56,323 bases of DNA from Gracilaria domingensis (lineage: Eukaryota; Rhodophyta; Florideophyceae; Gracilariales; Gracilariaceae): positions 60,689 to 117,011 of the forward strand of contig VCMS01000347.1 in NCBI GenBank assembly GCA_022539475.1, in the 5' to 3' direction. A program made the position numbers and the translations under genes. This document shows positions 29,267 through 39,964 of the stretch, one piece after another. Under the pieces are notes generated by a model. It had not been told where the DNA came from. It worked only from the letters and a program-made list of their open reading frames with translations, and did not search any database. Each line of letters opens with the position of its first letter. Positions within the stretch are counted from its first letter, which is position 1.

Positions 29267-32200
29267 CTAATCTTCCGTCACATCGCTTTCCATGCTGCGA
29301 CCAGAAGCAGTGCGCCGCAGCGCAGACAGGCTGCGCCGATTCCTCCTCCGCATCACGCGCTTCTGCTGCGCCGCCTGCTTCAGCTTCGTGCTGCATATCG
29401 CCTTGAGCGTGCGGCAGATCTTCAGGAACAGCCCGCTCTCGCCGTCTTCCAGCCGCACCTCGATAAACGGCTGAAACTCGTCCTGCGGCGGCGGCCTGCG
29501 CGACGACACCTCGCCCCTGCGCTCCCCGCCGCCGTCTTCGCTGCTCCCCGTCGCGCCGCGCTTCGGCTCCTCCATCAGCGCCTTGCCGTCGCCGCACCAA
29601 AGCTCCATTTTCTCCGCAAGCTCTGCCGGCGAGCAGCACGGCACCCTGGATATCTGCGGCGACTGCGGCGAAATCGCTTTCGACGGCCGCTGGCACAGCT
29701 TGTGCGCAATCTCGTTGTCCGTCTGCGACGCAACCGAGTGCAGCCGAGACGCCAGCTCGTCGCCAAACTTCTTCTGCGCCGGCTCGGCGCCCTCGGCCTT
29801 CTCCGCCGCCTGGGGCGCGCTGTCGCCGTCATCCGCAGTCGCCTCACCCTCTTGCACGCTGTGCGCGCCGCCTCGCTCGGCGCGCCCCGGCGCGGGCGAC
29901 TGCGGCCGGTCAAACTTGAGCTTCCTCGCACTTTCGGGCATTTGGCGCTTGGGGTAGATCTTCTGGTACGGGAACGCGTCCACTGTAGCAGAGCGGTTCA
30001 GTCGCGTCAGATTTCCGCTCGGGTTCTCGAAAGAGCGCCACTTTCCGTTGCGCCTGCGGTCATCCGCGCCGCACGCCTTCCACTCGCTGTCCTTGATCGC
30101 GAGCATGTCATCCCGGAACGTTCGCGCCGGGAACTGGTCCGCATTTGCACTGCCGTCCAAATCGAGTATCTCTCCAAAACCGAGCGACGTGAAGCCGTTG
30201 CCGCCAGACAAGCGCAGCTGCACCGCAACGTCCATGGGAGTGATCTGAAACACGCGCCTTCTGTGCGGAGGGCTCGGCGTCGAAAACTCGGAAAAGCTGT
30301 CGGACGGCGTCTTGAGTGCGTGCGAATGAGACGCGCTCGCGCCGCCTCCATGCGCGCCGCATCTTGTATGCCTGCCAATCACCACTTCATGGTCCGAGCG
30401 CTTTCTTATCAATGGATTGGTCGTGGACGGCGGTTCGGACAGTGTTGAAAGACTGACGGGTGACGTCAACTGCGAGCTTCGTTTCCGCCTTCGATATGTT
30501 TCCGGCTTGCGCGTGAACAACGACACGGTGAACTTGATGTCATTCTTCGGGCATAGACATTTCAATGTCCAGTCCTGGCCTCGGAGGCTCAGCGGAGCCG
30601 CCCTGGGGTTCTGCGTATCTGCCAGATGGAAATGAAGATGGTGCTGGTATATTGTCATGGCCATGATCATCTCCGCAATATCGGGACGCTTCTCGAAAAA
30701 CTTGTCCACCGGGATAACAACCACGTTCATCGAAGGGCCGAACTCCGGTCCGTCGTAAAACCAGGGATGGTGCAGCATCTGCTGCAACGGAATGCGCTCT
30801 TCGGGAGCTCCGCGTATCATGCAGCGGATGAAGTCGGCGGCACTCGGCGAAACAAAGTCTGGGATTTCAAAATCACACGCAAGCACTCGCTCCAACAGCG
30901 CATTCACCTCTGGCTCATAAAACGGCGGCCTCCCTACAAGAAGGCAGTACACAGCCACACCCGCCGACCATATATCGATTCTCTCTCCGCTATAAACGTG
31001 CCCCATAATCTGCTCGGGTGATAGGTTGTACACAGAGCCTACCAGAGCGCTAGAGAACATGTCCCAGCCCGGCGTGTACATGCCACTGTGGCCAAAGTCG
31101 GTGATTTTCATGTTGCCTTCATTGTCCAGCATCAAATTATCGAGACGCACATCGCGGTGACAAATGCCGATGCTATGGCAGTACGAAAGCGCTTCCAAAA
31201 CCTGTCTCAAGAAGAACCTGGCCGTCTCCTCGGGCATCCTCTCCTCAGGATACAGGCGAACAATGTCGATCATGGAACCGCCGCCACACAGCTCCATGAC
31301 AATATGAAGATTGTTGTCCGACTCGAGCACCTCGCGCAGCGCCACAATGCTCTTGTGCTCCGCTGCCATGAGAGATTGGATTTCGCGATCCAAGCGGCTG
31401 AGATCCGAGCATTTGCCCTTCTTGATAATCTTGATGGCGACCTTTTCGCGGGTGCCGACATGCAACGCGTAGCGAACGACGGCGCTGCTGCCGCGCCCAA
31501 TGGTTCTGCCCAGCTCGTAGTCTCCCACTCGTTCCAGGTGGCGGTTCTCCCAAAATTCATACTCTCGGGTGATGAGATCTGCCAGCACCATGAACTCGTC
31601 CCTGGTGAGCATGCCCGCGTGGGTGGTGTCAAACTCGTTGATGATGCTCTCTTCCAGCGTGGCCTGCGGCTCTCTGTAGAACACGAGCTCTTGCAGATCG
31701 ATGTTGTCCTCCTTGAGAGCTTCCAGCAGCACACGCAGCTCGTCCAGCGTGATGACGTCGGTGGCGTTGAAGTTGACGAGGCGCCAGAGCCATGCCATAA
31801 ACTGCTCGCGCGAGCCGTCGACGTGCAGCATGTCGGCGAGCTTGTGAATGTTGGTGCGCATGATGTTCTCCAACACGGCTGCGCCGAGCGCGGTGCGCTT
31901 GCTGGGGTCGTGATCAAACTCGGGCAGCGACGCGTCGGACTCGCTCTGCGGCGGGTGGGCGTGGCGCGCCGGCGTGAACTCAAACTCGCGCTGCGACGCA
32001 AACATGGCGACGGAGGGCATGGTGGTGGGCGTGCGCGCATACTCGTCCGCGTGCTCGTCGTGGTCGCTGGAGAGCGACGACGCGCTCGACGGCTGCACGC
32101 GCGCGTGGTGCGCGGGGTCGGGCGGCGGCACGTGCGCCGAGTCGAGCGAGCTGCGCGACGGGATGTGGTGCGACTGGTCGCTCGGCGACGACGACAGCGG

Positions 32201-32665
32201 CACGCTCGGCTCGGACGGGTACGGCGGCGGCATGGCGGCGGACACGTCGGCGGGGTGCGAGTGGGTGCGCTGCGACGAGTACACGGAGCGGACGTTGCGG
32301 AAGGAGGAGAAGCGGCGGTACGAGGTGCGGCCGTGCACGGAGCAGTCCTTGACGCCGGCGAGCGACGCCTTGTAGATGAGGTCGCGCAGCGGCTTGTCGT
32401 GCTTCATGGAGGCCTCGATGTTGCGCTTCTCGGTGTGCAGGAAGCGGATGAGGTGCTGGAACTCGCTGGCGGTGAGGGTGCCGTCCTTGTCCTGGTCGAA
32501 GAAGAAGAGGGCCGGGAGGGAGCGCAGCGTGGTGAGGTCGGCGCTGGGGCCCTCGATGAGGTCCTTGAGCGTGAGGTAGCCTTTGCGCGCGGCGTCGAGC
32601 TGGTTAAAAATGGCTCGCGTGTCGTCGGACGCAAACGGGCGCGGCATGGCGATGGCGTTGCCCAT
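29267..32665 (-). CDS. EF-hand plus Ser/Thr protein kinase, possibly myristoylated
   Basis: 1132 residues from ATG at 32665. The start MGNAIAMP fits an N-myristoylation signal. A canonical EF-hand loop, DQDKDGTLTASE, is at 57-68, with a weaker hand before it. A Ser/Pro-rich linker leads to two EF-like helices-loops (about 270-370). The kinase domain (about 385-650) has IGRGSSAVV, VAIK (near 410), HRDVRLDN (near 500), DFG (near 521) and SPE in place of APE. The usual Lys of HRDLKxxN is Arg here. A long C-terminal tail (about 480 residues) is basic and Ser-rich. Unlike plant CDPKs the EF-hands precede the kinase. A calcium-regulated kinase is likely; the substrate is unknown. Confidence 0.88.
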   Translation of the reverse strand: MGNAIAMPRPFASDDTRAIFNQLDAARKGYLTLKDLIEGPSADLTTLRSLPALFFFDQDKDGTLTASEFQHLIRFLHTEKRNIEASMKHDKPLRDLIYKASLAGVKDCSVHGRTSYRRFSSFRNVRSVYSSQRTHSHPADVSAAMPPPYPSEPSVPLSSSPSDQSHHIPSRSSLDSAHVPPPDPAHHARVQPSSASSLSSDHDEHADEYARTPTTMPSVAMFASQREFEFTPARHAHPPQSESDASLPEFDHDPSKRTALGAAVLENIMRTNIHKLADMLHVDGSREQFMAWLWRLVNFNATDVITLDELRVLLEALKEDNIDLQELVFYREPQATLEESIINEFDTTHAGMLTRDEFMVLADLITREYEFWENRHLERVGDYELGRTIGRGSSAVVRYALHVGTREKVAIKIIKKGKCSDLSRLDREIQSLMAAEHKSIVALREVLESDNNLHIVMELCGGGSMIDIVRLYPEERMPEETARFFLRQVLEALSYCHSIGICHRDVRLDNLMLDNEGNMKITDFGHSGMYTPGWDMFSSALVGSVYNLSPEQIMGHVYSGERIDIWSAGVAVYCLLVGRPPFYEPEVNALLERVLACDFEIPDFVSPSAADFIRCMIRGAPEERIPLQQMLHHPWFYDGPEFGPSMNVVVIPVDKFFEKRPDIAEMIMAMTIYQHHLHFHLADTQNPRAAPLSLRGQDWTLKCLCPKNDIKFTVSLFTRKPETYRRRKRSSQLTSPVSLSTLSEPPSTTNPLIRKRSDHEVVIGRHTRCGAHGGGASASHSHALKTPSDSFSEFSTPSPPHRRRVFQITPMDVAVQLRLSGGNGFTSLGFGEILDLDGSANADQFPARTFRDDMLAIKDSEWKACGADDRRRNGKWRSFENPSGNLTRLNRSATVDAFPYQKIYPKRQMPESARKLKFDRPQSPAPGRAERGGAHSVQEGEATADDGDSAPQAAEKAEGAEPAQKKFGDELASRLHSVASQTDNEIAHKLCQRPSKAISPQSPQISRVPCCSPAELAEKMELWCGDGKALMEEPKRGATGSSEDGGGERRGEVSSRRPPPQDEFQPFIEVRLEDGESGLFLKICRTLKAICSTKLKQAAQQKRVMRRRNRRSLSALRRTASGRSMESDVTED

Positions 32666-32736
32666 GGTTGCAAACAAGAGCGCGGGAGGGGGTGGAAGGG
32701 TTGGGGCGGCGGTGGGGGGAAAGGGGGGCGGAAGCA

Positions 32737-32803
<67 letters not shown>
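32737..32803. repeat. (GGC)22 run in the kinase 5' leader
   Basis: About 67 bp of uninterrupted GGC lie 72 bp upstream of the kinase ATG. They read as a CCG/GCC run in the kinase sense direction. Confidence 0.95.
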
Positions 32804-32804
<1 letters not shown>

Positions 32805-32830
32805 GGGACGACGGGAGGAAACGGTGGGGG

Positions 32831-32890
32831 TCAGTCGAAGAAGTCGTCGGGCTCCAAATCTTGGTCTGAAACGGCTTCCTGAAGAGCCAT
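32831..32890 (-). CDS. Candidate upstream ORF of the kinase mRNA (19 aa)
   Basis: ATG at 32890, stop at 32831-32833, product MALQEAVSDQDLEPDDFFD. It is not GC-skewed like its surroundings and ends 165 bp before the kinase ATG. If the transcript starts upstream of it, it would be a uORF. The transcript start is not known. Confidence 0.3.
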   Translation of the reverse strand: MALQEAVSDQDLEPDDFFD

Positions 32891-33710
32891 GCGCCGCGGA
32901 GGAACGAAGCACGCACGCGGGGGGGGCGAGGGGGGCGGGAGGGGAGGAGCTGCGGGGGGCGGCTGGCGGACGGGCGCGAGCGCGAGCGCGAGCGCGGCGC
33001 GGGGTGTTGGGGGGGGGGTGGGGGGGAGAAAGGGTGGGGGGGCGGGCGGGCAGCGGGCGCGGCGGCGGGGAGGCGCGCGGACGCGGCGCGGCGCGGCGCG
33101 GCGGGCTCGCGTGCTTGCGCGAAGCGCGGCGGCTGTTGCGAACGGCGCGCGGCTCGGCGGGCGGGCGGGCGGGCGGGCGGCGGGCGGGCGGCGGCGGCGC
33201 GCTCGGGGCGGCGCGCGTTGGGCGCGGCGCGCGCGCGCGCGCGCGTGCGCGTGCGTGCGGCGCTGCGCGCGCGCGCGCGCGCGCGCGCCCCCCGCCGCGC
33301 GCGTGGCGGCGCGCACAGCGCGCACGCGTGGCCGCCGTGGCGCGCGCGCAGTGGCGCGCGTAGATTTGGTGCGCGCGCTGTGCGCCGCGCGCGCGCGCGC
33401 GCGCCATGCAAGCGCGCCGCGCCGCGCCGCGCGGCGCGCGCGGCCGCGCGGGTGGCGGGCGGCTCCGGGCGGCGGGCGGCTCCGGGCGGCGGGCGGCTCC
33501 GGGCGGCGGGCGGCGGCGCGGCGCGCGTCGCGTGAGCGTTTTGCGCGCGCGCCTCGCGCGCGCAGTTTAGCGTTACCTTCAGCCGCTTATTATTATCGGC
33601 GCGCCGCTTACGTTGCGCCGCCGCGCCGTCTCGCGTGCGCGCGCCATTCCAGCGCGCGCGCGCGCGCCGTGTTGGTGCTACCCAAGCTGTTGCGACGCAA
33701 CATTCGGATT
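32891..33710. other. GC-rich intergenic region upstream of the kinase gene
   Basis: No supported gene. It contains G runs (33007-33043), alternating GCGCGC (33228-33290), and three ~18-bp GGCTCCGGGCGGCGGGC units around 33461-33515. Composition drops sharply to AT-rich after about 33700. Confidence 0.5.
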
Positions 33711-34552
33711 GCCGCCAATTGCAATACACTGCTACACCGCAATCGCGATTGCATCTCCCGTTTCATTCGCAATCCCGATTGCGATTGCAGTCTGATCAGC
33801 AATCGCAATTGCGATCAAAGCGTACAAGCAGCGGTTGGTACAATCCGATTGCCACAAATGGCAATCACCCCTTCCCCTCTGCAATCGCAGTTGCAATTGC
33901 AGTCACCCTTTCCGTTTGCAGTTGCGATTGTAATCACCCTTCTCCCTCGCAATCGCGATTGCGATTGGCAGTCTTTCTGCAATCGCAATCGCAATAGCAA
34001 TACAACGTAGACCTGGCAGCTCTCGTTAGCTTCTACATTGAATGCTCAACTCGAGCCTAATCTCAAACACAATATCAAAAAGTGTAGAGAAAGCTTTATT
34101 TACGTACCACTAACATACTCAGTCAACGGAGACGTTCTTTTCACCTTTCTCCAGTAAATGAACAGCTCTTTGCACGAGCTAGGCGCCGCAAAACCGTTAG
34201 CTTCAAACAGTCGTGGTGTAATCTTCATGCGGTTTGAGCTCAAAATATTACCCGCAATGGACCACAAACGTTCAACTTCCGCTGTTGAACCCAGAACAAA
34301 GTCACAATTTCCGTAAACGTTCAATAGAACAGATTCTTGCCATATCCAGGCGATATATTAACTTGGAGCGGCCTAACATGATAACAAGCAGTACGCTCTT
34401 ATGAACGGCGCTTTTTCGCATGTCAACAGCATAGTCGATTGCAATCTGGTTGCAATTGCGCTTGCCATTTGCAATTAGACTGCAATCACTCGCTGTTGAA
34501 GCAATCGCTGATTGCGATTGCTGATAGCGCAATCGATTGCGCAAGCAATCGA
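33711..34552 (-). mobile_element. hAT-like transposon relic, copy A
   Basis: It contains a transposase C-terminal remnant (34100-34324) flanked by sequence packed with GCAATCGCGATTGC-type words (33711-34005 and 34441-34552). The right end (34530-34552) is nearly identical to 37312-37334, which ends copy B, suggesting a family terminus. Boundaries are approximate. Confidence 0.5.
34100..34324 (-). pseudogene. hAT transposase C-terminal dimerisation domain, degraded
   Basis: 74 codons containing CDFVLGSTAEVERLWSIAGN, then LSSNRMKITPRLFEA. This is the hAT family dimerisation signature (S..VERLFS.AG.I...R..L.P). The rest of the transposase is not visible in frame nearby. Confidence 0.7.
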
Positions 34553-34852
34553 AAAAAAACCAACTCCTGCCTAGAACCAATACGAAACAATTACAAGCTT
34601 CTTCAAGGTAAAGCATGATCAAGCAAAAGCCCATAGCAATCATAAACAAAGCACTTTTAACTGCAAGATAACTTCTAGACAAACATTAGGTTCAACATGT
34701 GTTCTGCAAACGGTCGTTTGCCAGCAAAAACATTCAAGAGCGAAATCTGGTATCATACAAAGCATCACGAACAGTGTACATGTCGCAAAAGCCACTATGA
34801 ACTCGCTAAAAGATCAAAGCCTCAAACGGCTAACGGCGAAAATGGCTGACAA

Positions 34853-35257
34853 TCATCTCCAAATATATATAAGTCGCAATTGACCAAGCCTTTCAACTTC
34901 GGCAACAGAGCCAATAATAAAAACGCAGTCATTGCACTTGAGGCTGCATATTTTGCGCTTCTTGCGTCTGTCTTTTCGTTGAGTAGACAATGACGACGCA
35001 TCATTGCAAGTGTCATCCGCTACATCACACTCCTCCACTTCCAATAAGAGCCTCTGGCATGCTTGCCTCTCGACTACTATCAATTCGTGAGCCCTGCTCG
35101 ACTGGAGCTTGCAGACGCCACTCTCAAAGATTGAATTGGGTAGTATTTGTATTCTTGCATTTTTAGCAATGCACTCAGGCGTCAAACGCAATATATCAGG
35201 TTGAATCGATATTGCAATACGGGTATTGCAATACGGAATTGCTGGAGAGGAGGACAA
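34853..35257 (-). pseudogene. hAT transposase relic, copy B
   Basis: 134 codons. Near the end, CVFIIGSVAEVERLGQL matches the copy A sequence CDFVLGSTAEVERL and then diverges. The preceding ~100 residues, including ESGVCKLQSSRAHELIVVER and a basic KDRRKKRK stretch, may be the upstream part of the transposase. It is truncated and lacks the end of the dimerisation domain. Confidence 0.5.
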
Positions 35258-36080
35258 AGAAACGCTGTATTGCTTCCTGGGAAACTTGTATTGGTTCTTT
35301 TCTTTCTTTCTTTATTGGAGACATGTTATTACGCTCTAACGCCTTGCTAAAAAGGTAGCCACCGACTACAGAACTGTATTGGTTCAAAAATGCAATACAG
35401 ATATATTACTGAGATAAAAACGTTCACAGGTTCTTTACGGTCTGTCTCCAGCCAGGGCTCCTCACAATATTATTGCAATATATTGCTCTACAGAACGCAA
35501 TATCCAATATTGGCTATCAAAACTAATTTTTGCGCAACAAATATTGCAATATAAAAACTTATCTGCAATATTACTGCAATAATATCAGACAGTAGCAATA
35601 AGTTGTCAATTGAACTCATGCTTTAAGAATATGTTCATGGCTCAGCTCCTTGAAAAATCAAAAACATTTTGCTTTGCTCGTAATCTGTTTTGAATTTACT
35701 TGTTGCTTGAAACGAGAGCAAAAGTTCTGAAAACAAGCAAACGTTTCAAAAGCGTTTCATTTGAATTGTGATTTGTACTGTTTTGTTTATTTTTTGAAGC
35801 CATATATCACTTTGCAGAAAATTCAAACGTACGGTGTATCTGAATTTACTCTTCACAACATGTGTAGCAAGGTTAGCACTAAAAGTAGACCAACGCATGC
35901 TAGTGACATGTTTCCAATCAAGACGCAATAATCTAGCAATATCTTCTCAGTCCTACAATAATAATTGCAATAAGAAGAAGACTGCAATAAAAATTGCAAT
36001 ATGTTCAGGAACATACGATAACGCATTGATATTGCTTGTTGCAATATATTGCAATTGCAATTTATTGTTGAGGACCCCTT
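35170..36080. repeat. AT-rich stretch dense in GCAAT/ATTGC palindromes
   Basis: Words such as GCAATATTGC, TTGCAATATA and ATTGCAATTGCAAT recur, especially 35170-35240, 35460-35590 and 35955-36065. They differ from the CG-containing GCAATCGCGATTGC words at 33711-34005. They are probably transposon subterminal repeats. Confidence 0.6.
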
Positions 36081-37202
36081 TCCCCAGCACATCAGGTTCG
36101 ACAGTCTGTTCTGGGCTCTGATTACAAAGATTCATGCATGACAGCACTCAGCTGCCCACGGGTCCCGCACTCCACAACACTGAATTTATACGAAAGCAAC
36201 AGCAAAATACCATAAGCACGAACAGCACCGTCGGCGACCAACCATGCGTGTGCTCGTGACGCATTCCCGTCTTGATCCGCTTTGTTTAAGCATAGCCATG
36301 AGGAGCGACAGGGTTGCGCAAAGACTGCATGAAGATAATTTCCAGATACAACTTGTTGAAACTTAAAAGATGGCTATATGTACATCGTTGGCTTTCATTC
36401 TTGCTTGGCTTCTTGATATTGCTTGAAACCTCCAATATATTGGTTCTTCTTCAGTAAAGACTCCAAAATTATATTGGTATTGGAAATTGGTTTATCGTCT
36501 CCAACGCGCTCCAATAATATTGTTCCGACCCCTGAATGTACTCATTCTTCAAGAAGCATCGATAAAAGCCCGAATTAGAGTCATTGAACCCGGGTTAAAC
36601 ATCTTCCATGAGCATATGCAAAGCAACTTGATAATCGAACAAAGACAGGCAGGAGAGCTGTAAATACTTGGTTACCTCATCAATTTGTTTTAGTTGTGTG
36701 GCTTACCTCTGTACTTTGTTTCTAAACCCAGTGCTCTTATCCATGCTAAATGTTGACCTTTCATCACTGCAAGCCTCCAGAAGATGTTCTCGAATTCTTA
36801 TAAAGCGCTCTAGCATGTACAGCTTTCTGGACCATCTGGCGTTGATATGAATAATTGGTCTTAGGTCAACGAGATTTTCCAGAAGTGCAGAGATTGCTTA
36901 CAATCTGGAATTTTGCTGTGAACCGATTCGATGACATTACCAAGATCTGGGACACTCTTCACCATTTTGTTCACTTCGAAATTAAGAAGAAGATGGTTCT
37001 TGCTACAAGTGGTACTCCAAGAAGCTCCGCTATACCGGCAATCTGGCATTGGATCTATATAGTTGCGAGAGATACTTTTGATTTCAACCTTATCAATTGA
37101 ACTTTACAGAAATCTTTGACAACGTTCTTGCTAGCAGCTTATCTTTTGGGAACTCAGTTCTCAAACAAAACTATTCTCTGCAACTAGCTAGAGAGCTCGT
37201 GA
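36081..37202. other. AT-rich intergenic, no supported gene
   Basis: Only short frames of about 60-80 codons without recognisable motifs. Probably old transposon sequence. Confidence 0.4.
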
Positions 37203-37334
37203 TTGCAATTGCGAGAATCTTTGCCATCTCGATTGCGATTGCCAAAGGTATTGGCAATCGGCATTGCAATGTACTTCCCGATTGCAATCAGAGAGTGTGG
37301 AGTGCAATCGCAATCGATTGCACAAGCAATCGAT
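37203..37334. repeat. GCAAT/ATTGC-rich terminus, likely end of the second hAT-like copy
   Basis: Repeated ATTGCAATTGC and CGATTGCGATTGC words end in CAATCGATTGCACAAGCAATCGA (two parts: CAATCGATTGC, then ACAAGCAATCGA) at 37312-37334, one base different from 34530-34552. The host gene's stop lies 34 bp further on. Confidence 0.55.
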
Positions 37335-37808
37335 CGCGTCCCGTGCGCACGCCCCCGCGCTTCTTCTCTAGCACCACTGGAAGTCGTTCAGCGTGCGCAG
37401 CGCGCGCCGCTCCTCGTGGCGGCGCCGCTCCAGGTGCGACGCGATTTCGTCGCGCCCGCGCGAGTCCTTGCACGAGCTCAGCACGTGTCCGAGCACTTTG
37501 CCGTGCCCGTACGAGACCCTCACGCGCGACGCCATGCAGCCGCCCATCGTCAGCGTCACCACCAGGAACACCTTCACGTTGTTCACCTCGCTGCCAACCT
37601 GCGTCACCACCGTCGCCCCCTTCAGCTTCTCCACAAACGTTTGCTCCACCTCCACGGCGCGCCCGTCCAGCAGCAGGTCCTCCACGCGCCACACCACGTC
37701 GCCGGGAGTCTCCACGCTCAGCGCCTGCTTGTAGTCCTTCACCAGGTTCACGTTCTCGAGGTCGTCGTCGTATATCGCCAGGTGAGAGCAGTCGCGTCTC
37801 CCGCTTTC

Positions 37809-37820
37809 GAACCACGAAAT
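37809..37820. repeat. Target-site duplication, left copy
   Basis: GAACCACGAAAT, identical to 38624-38635, flanks the 803-bp insert. Confidence 0.9.
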
Positions 37821-37985
37821 GACCCGGGATGTCGTTAAACTCGCCCCAGTGATTGGCGCACCGATCGCTGCCACAGACTCGGGAAGTCGTTAAACTCGCA
37901 TAGGTGATCGGCGCACCGACCGCCTCCCCGGACTAGGGATGTCGCTAAACTCGACCAGGCGATCGGTCAACTCGCCGATCGCCCT
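37821..37985 (+). repeat. 55-bp tandem repeat, about three units, at the 5' end of the retroposon
   Basis: GGGATGTCGTTAAACTCG-type words recur at 37826, 37881 and 37936, exactly 55 bp apart, each followed by a diverged GTGATCGGCGCACCGA-type segment. Confidence 0.85.
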
Positions 37986-38623
37986 CACGGACCTGGGTGG
38001 TACGTCGTCAAAAGACCCCCGACTAGCTGCACGCAAACAGCAGGCCACGAGCCGACCATCGGAGAACGATCTTGCCGTTGTTTTCCCTGGCTTTCCCCCC
38101 TCATGGAGTGAATACTCCAACGGAGGCAACCATGTGGGGGTTTTCTCCAGGGTTTTTCTCGGAGATTCTGTTACGCACCTGCCCAGGGTCGGAGAACGAT
38201 GTGAAGCGACTGGCTGTTCTTTCATCTGGTTTCGCGAATGAAATGAGAACTGAGTGAAGGAATGCCGACATAACCTCTTGTAAGGCAAAGAGAGGCACGT
38301 GCTGATCGCCTTGTCGTGGTGTGCCCCTTAGCCGACGAGCTCAGAGAGGATGACTGAAGTGGATAAGAGATAAAGCAAAAGATGAAACGGCGATAATCGA
38401 CGGTGACGAAATGATCTGGCAGACGAGACAACCTTAGAGGTCTAATTCTTTTCCGGGAGACTAATGTAGTCATGAAGTGAGCGTAACACGGTTGTAAGTT
38501 TGCAGCCAGTGACTAGACTTTCCTGGAGAGGTATTATAGGTTGCTGGGGGCTTGCTTATTTCTCATTATAGCCCCTCGCGGTACGAGTAATTAATGTAAC
38601 GCGCTCATAATAAAGAAGAAGAA
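37821..38623 (+). mobile_element. 803-bp non-autonomous retroposon (SINE- or truncated LINE-like)
   Basis: It is bounded by identical 12-bp direct repeats. The right end has AATAAA (38609-38614) and a short GAA-repeat tail directly before the target duplication, the pattern left by target-primed reverse transcription. No coding capacity. The left end holds a 55-bp tandem repeat. No pol III A or B box was recognised near the left end. Confidence 0.75.
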
Positions 38624-38635
38624 GAACCACGAAAT
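38624..38635. repeat. Target-site duplication, right copy
   Basis: GAACCACGAAAT; see 37809-37820. Confidence 0.9.
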
Positions 38636-39964
38636 ATCCCGCATGGGCGTCTGCAGGATAACGCTCGCCCGGCCGGCACGCACCACCCCGTCGGCCCACG
38701 ACCGCAGCCTCACCAGGTCTTCCATGAACGTGCTGCGTGACGGCTCCAGGTACCGATCGCAACCTCGGCTCCGAATCAGTTCGGAAACCGTCAGAAAGCT
38801 TTCGATCGGCGTGCGCGTCGTCACCAGATGTTGCAGCATGTCCACGTCATCGCCCCAGTCGTGCGTCATGCCGGGCCCAATCTTCGCACACGCCTGCTCA
38901 AGACGCAGCCACAGCCGGTCGTCTTCGGTGCCAGTCACTCGAGAGCGGATGGTCGGGAACACCAGGTACGGCACCAGACCGAGCGCAATCCACGAGTAGT
39001 CGTCGCGGTACACCTGTTTGTCCACCCACAGAGACATCTTCTGCACGCCGGCCATCAGAGCACACCGCTTGGCCTCGCGGTACACTTCTCTCCAGTCCGC
39101 GTCAAACATACCCATGTCCTTCCGACCTTGATGCTCCGGTACGTCCTGGCAGGTGCATCGCATGCGAGAGTTACTTCTCGTACACTTCTTGACAATTCTA
39201 CCTTTATCCGCGCTACTTTGATGCCTGTAAGATACGCACATGTACATCACGTCATCCGCCAGCTCTGTTTGGCGACCGTGTTTGATGGTGCATGCAACTT
39301 CTGAAACAAACCGTTCCTCCTCATCTGGAACGGTGACATCATAAATATCAGACAGGCCCCGCATCACCACTATTTTGAGCTCCTCTGAAAGCTGCGTCAC
39401 AGCCGCTCTAGGGTACGCATTGTGCACCACCTCCTCCCACACATGTCCTTGCAGTCGCTCAAGAAACTGTTTGGAGCTGTCCACATATTCTTTGAACTGG
39501 ATGGAGCCGGTGTAAAGCTTCCACTTCGAACGGAACACACTCTCGGAAGAATACGGGCGAGCAGTCGAGGTGACACTTCCATACGCTGCAATGCGCTCCT
39601 TAATCAGCTCAACGGCGTCCGGAATGAAGTCAATATTTTGCTCACGATCTTCTTTGAAAACGGCAGCGACGTAGCGAGAAAACGACGCTTCGAGTTCCTT
39701 ATAATTATCGCCAACGACCAGAGTGCTCATGAAGGCAAATGCCGTGACGGCCACACCAGCCGCCAAGAAGGCGTAAAACGGGCCGTACGTCCAACCCCAC
39801 ATGGTGAGATAGCCTGTAGGGCTGATTACCGCTAGGTTCCAGCTGGTGTACGTCATCCAAGAGATAGAGACGGCAGCACTTGCCGACGCCCCGCCCAGAA
39901 TTTTGAGCGTTTGACGCAGCCAGCCCGGAGCTCGGGTCTTGCGACCACGGCGGACGGTACGCAT

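Larger units (their letters stand above)
37368..39964 (-). pseudogene. Host membrane-protein gene interrupted by an 803-bp insertion
   Basis: Two frames in one phase, 39964-38624 and 37808-37368 (447 + 147 codons including stop), are separated by an insertion flanked by the 12-bp direct repeat GAACCACGAAAT. The repeat encodes ISWF in both parts, so the gene was about 593 residues before the insertion. The start is the first in-frame ATG (39964). After a basic N-terminus come two or three hydrophobic segments within the first ~100 residues (WNLAVISPTGYLTMWGW, then FYAFLAAGVAVTAFAFMSTL). The rest is soluble-looking. No family recognised. The allele as read would stop inside the insert (SALH then stop, at 38591), losing the last ~145 residues. 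An allele without the insert may exist. Confidence 0.75.

Noticed and set aside
31088..32869. 593-codon plus-strand frame opposite the kinase gene
   Set aside because: It is the antisense shadow of a well-supported kinase frame in GC-rich DNA and has no domain content.
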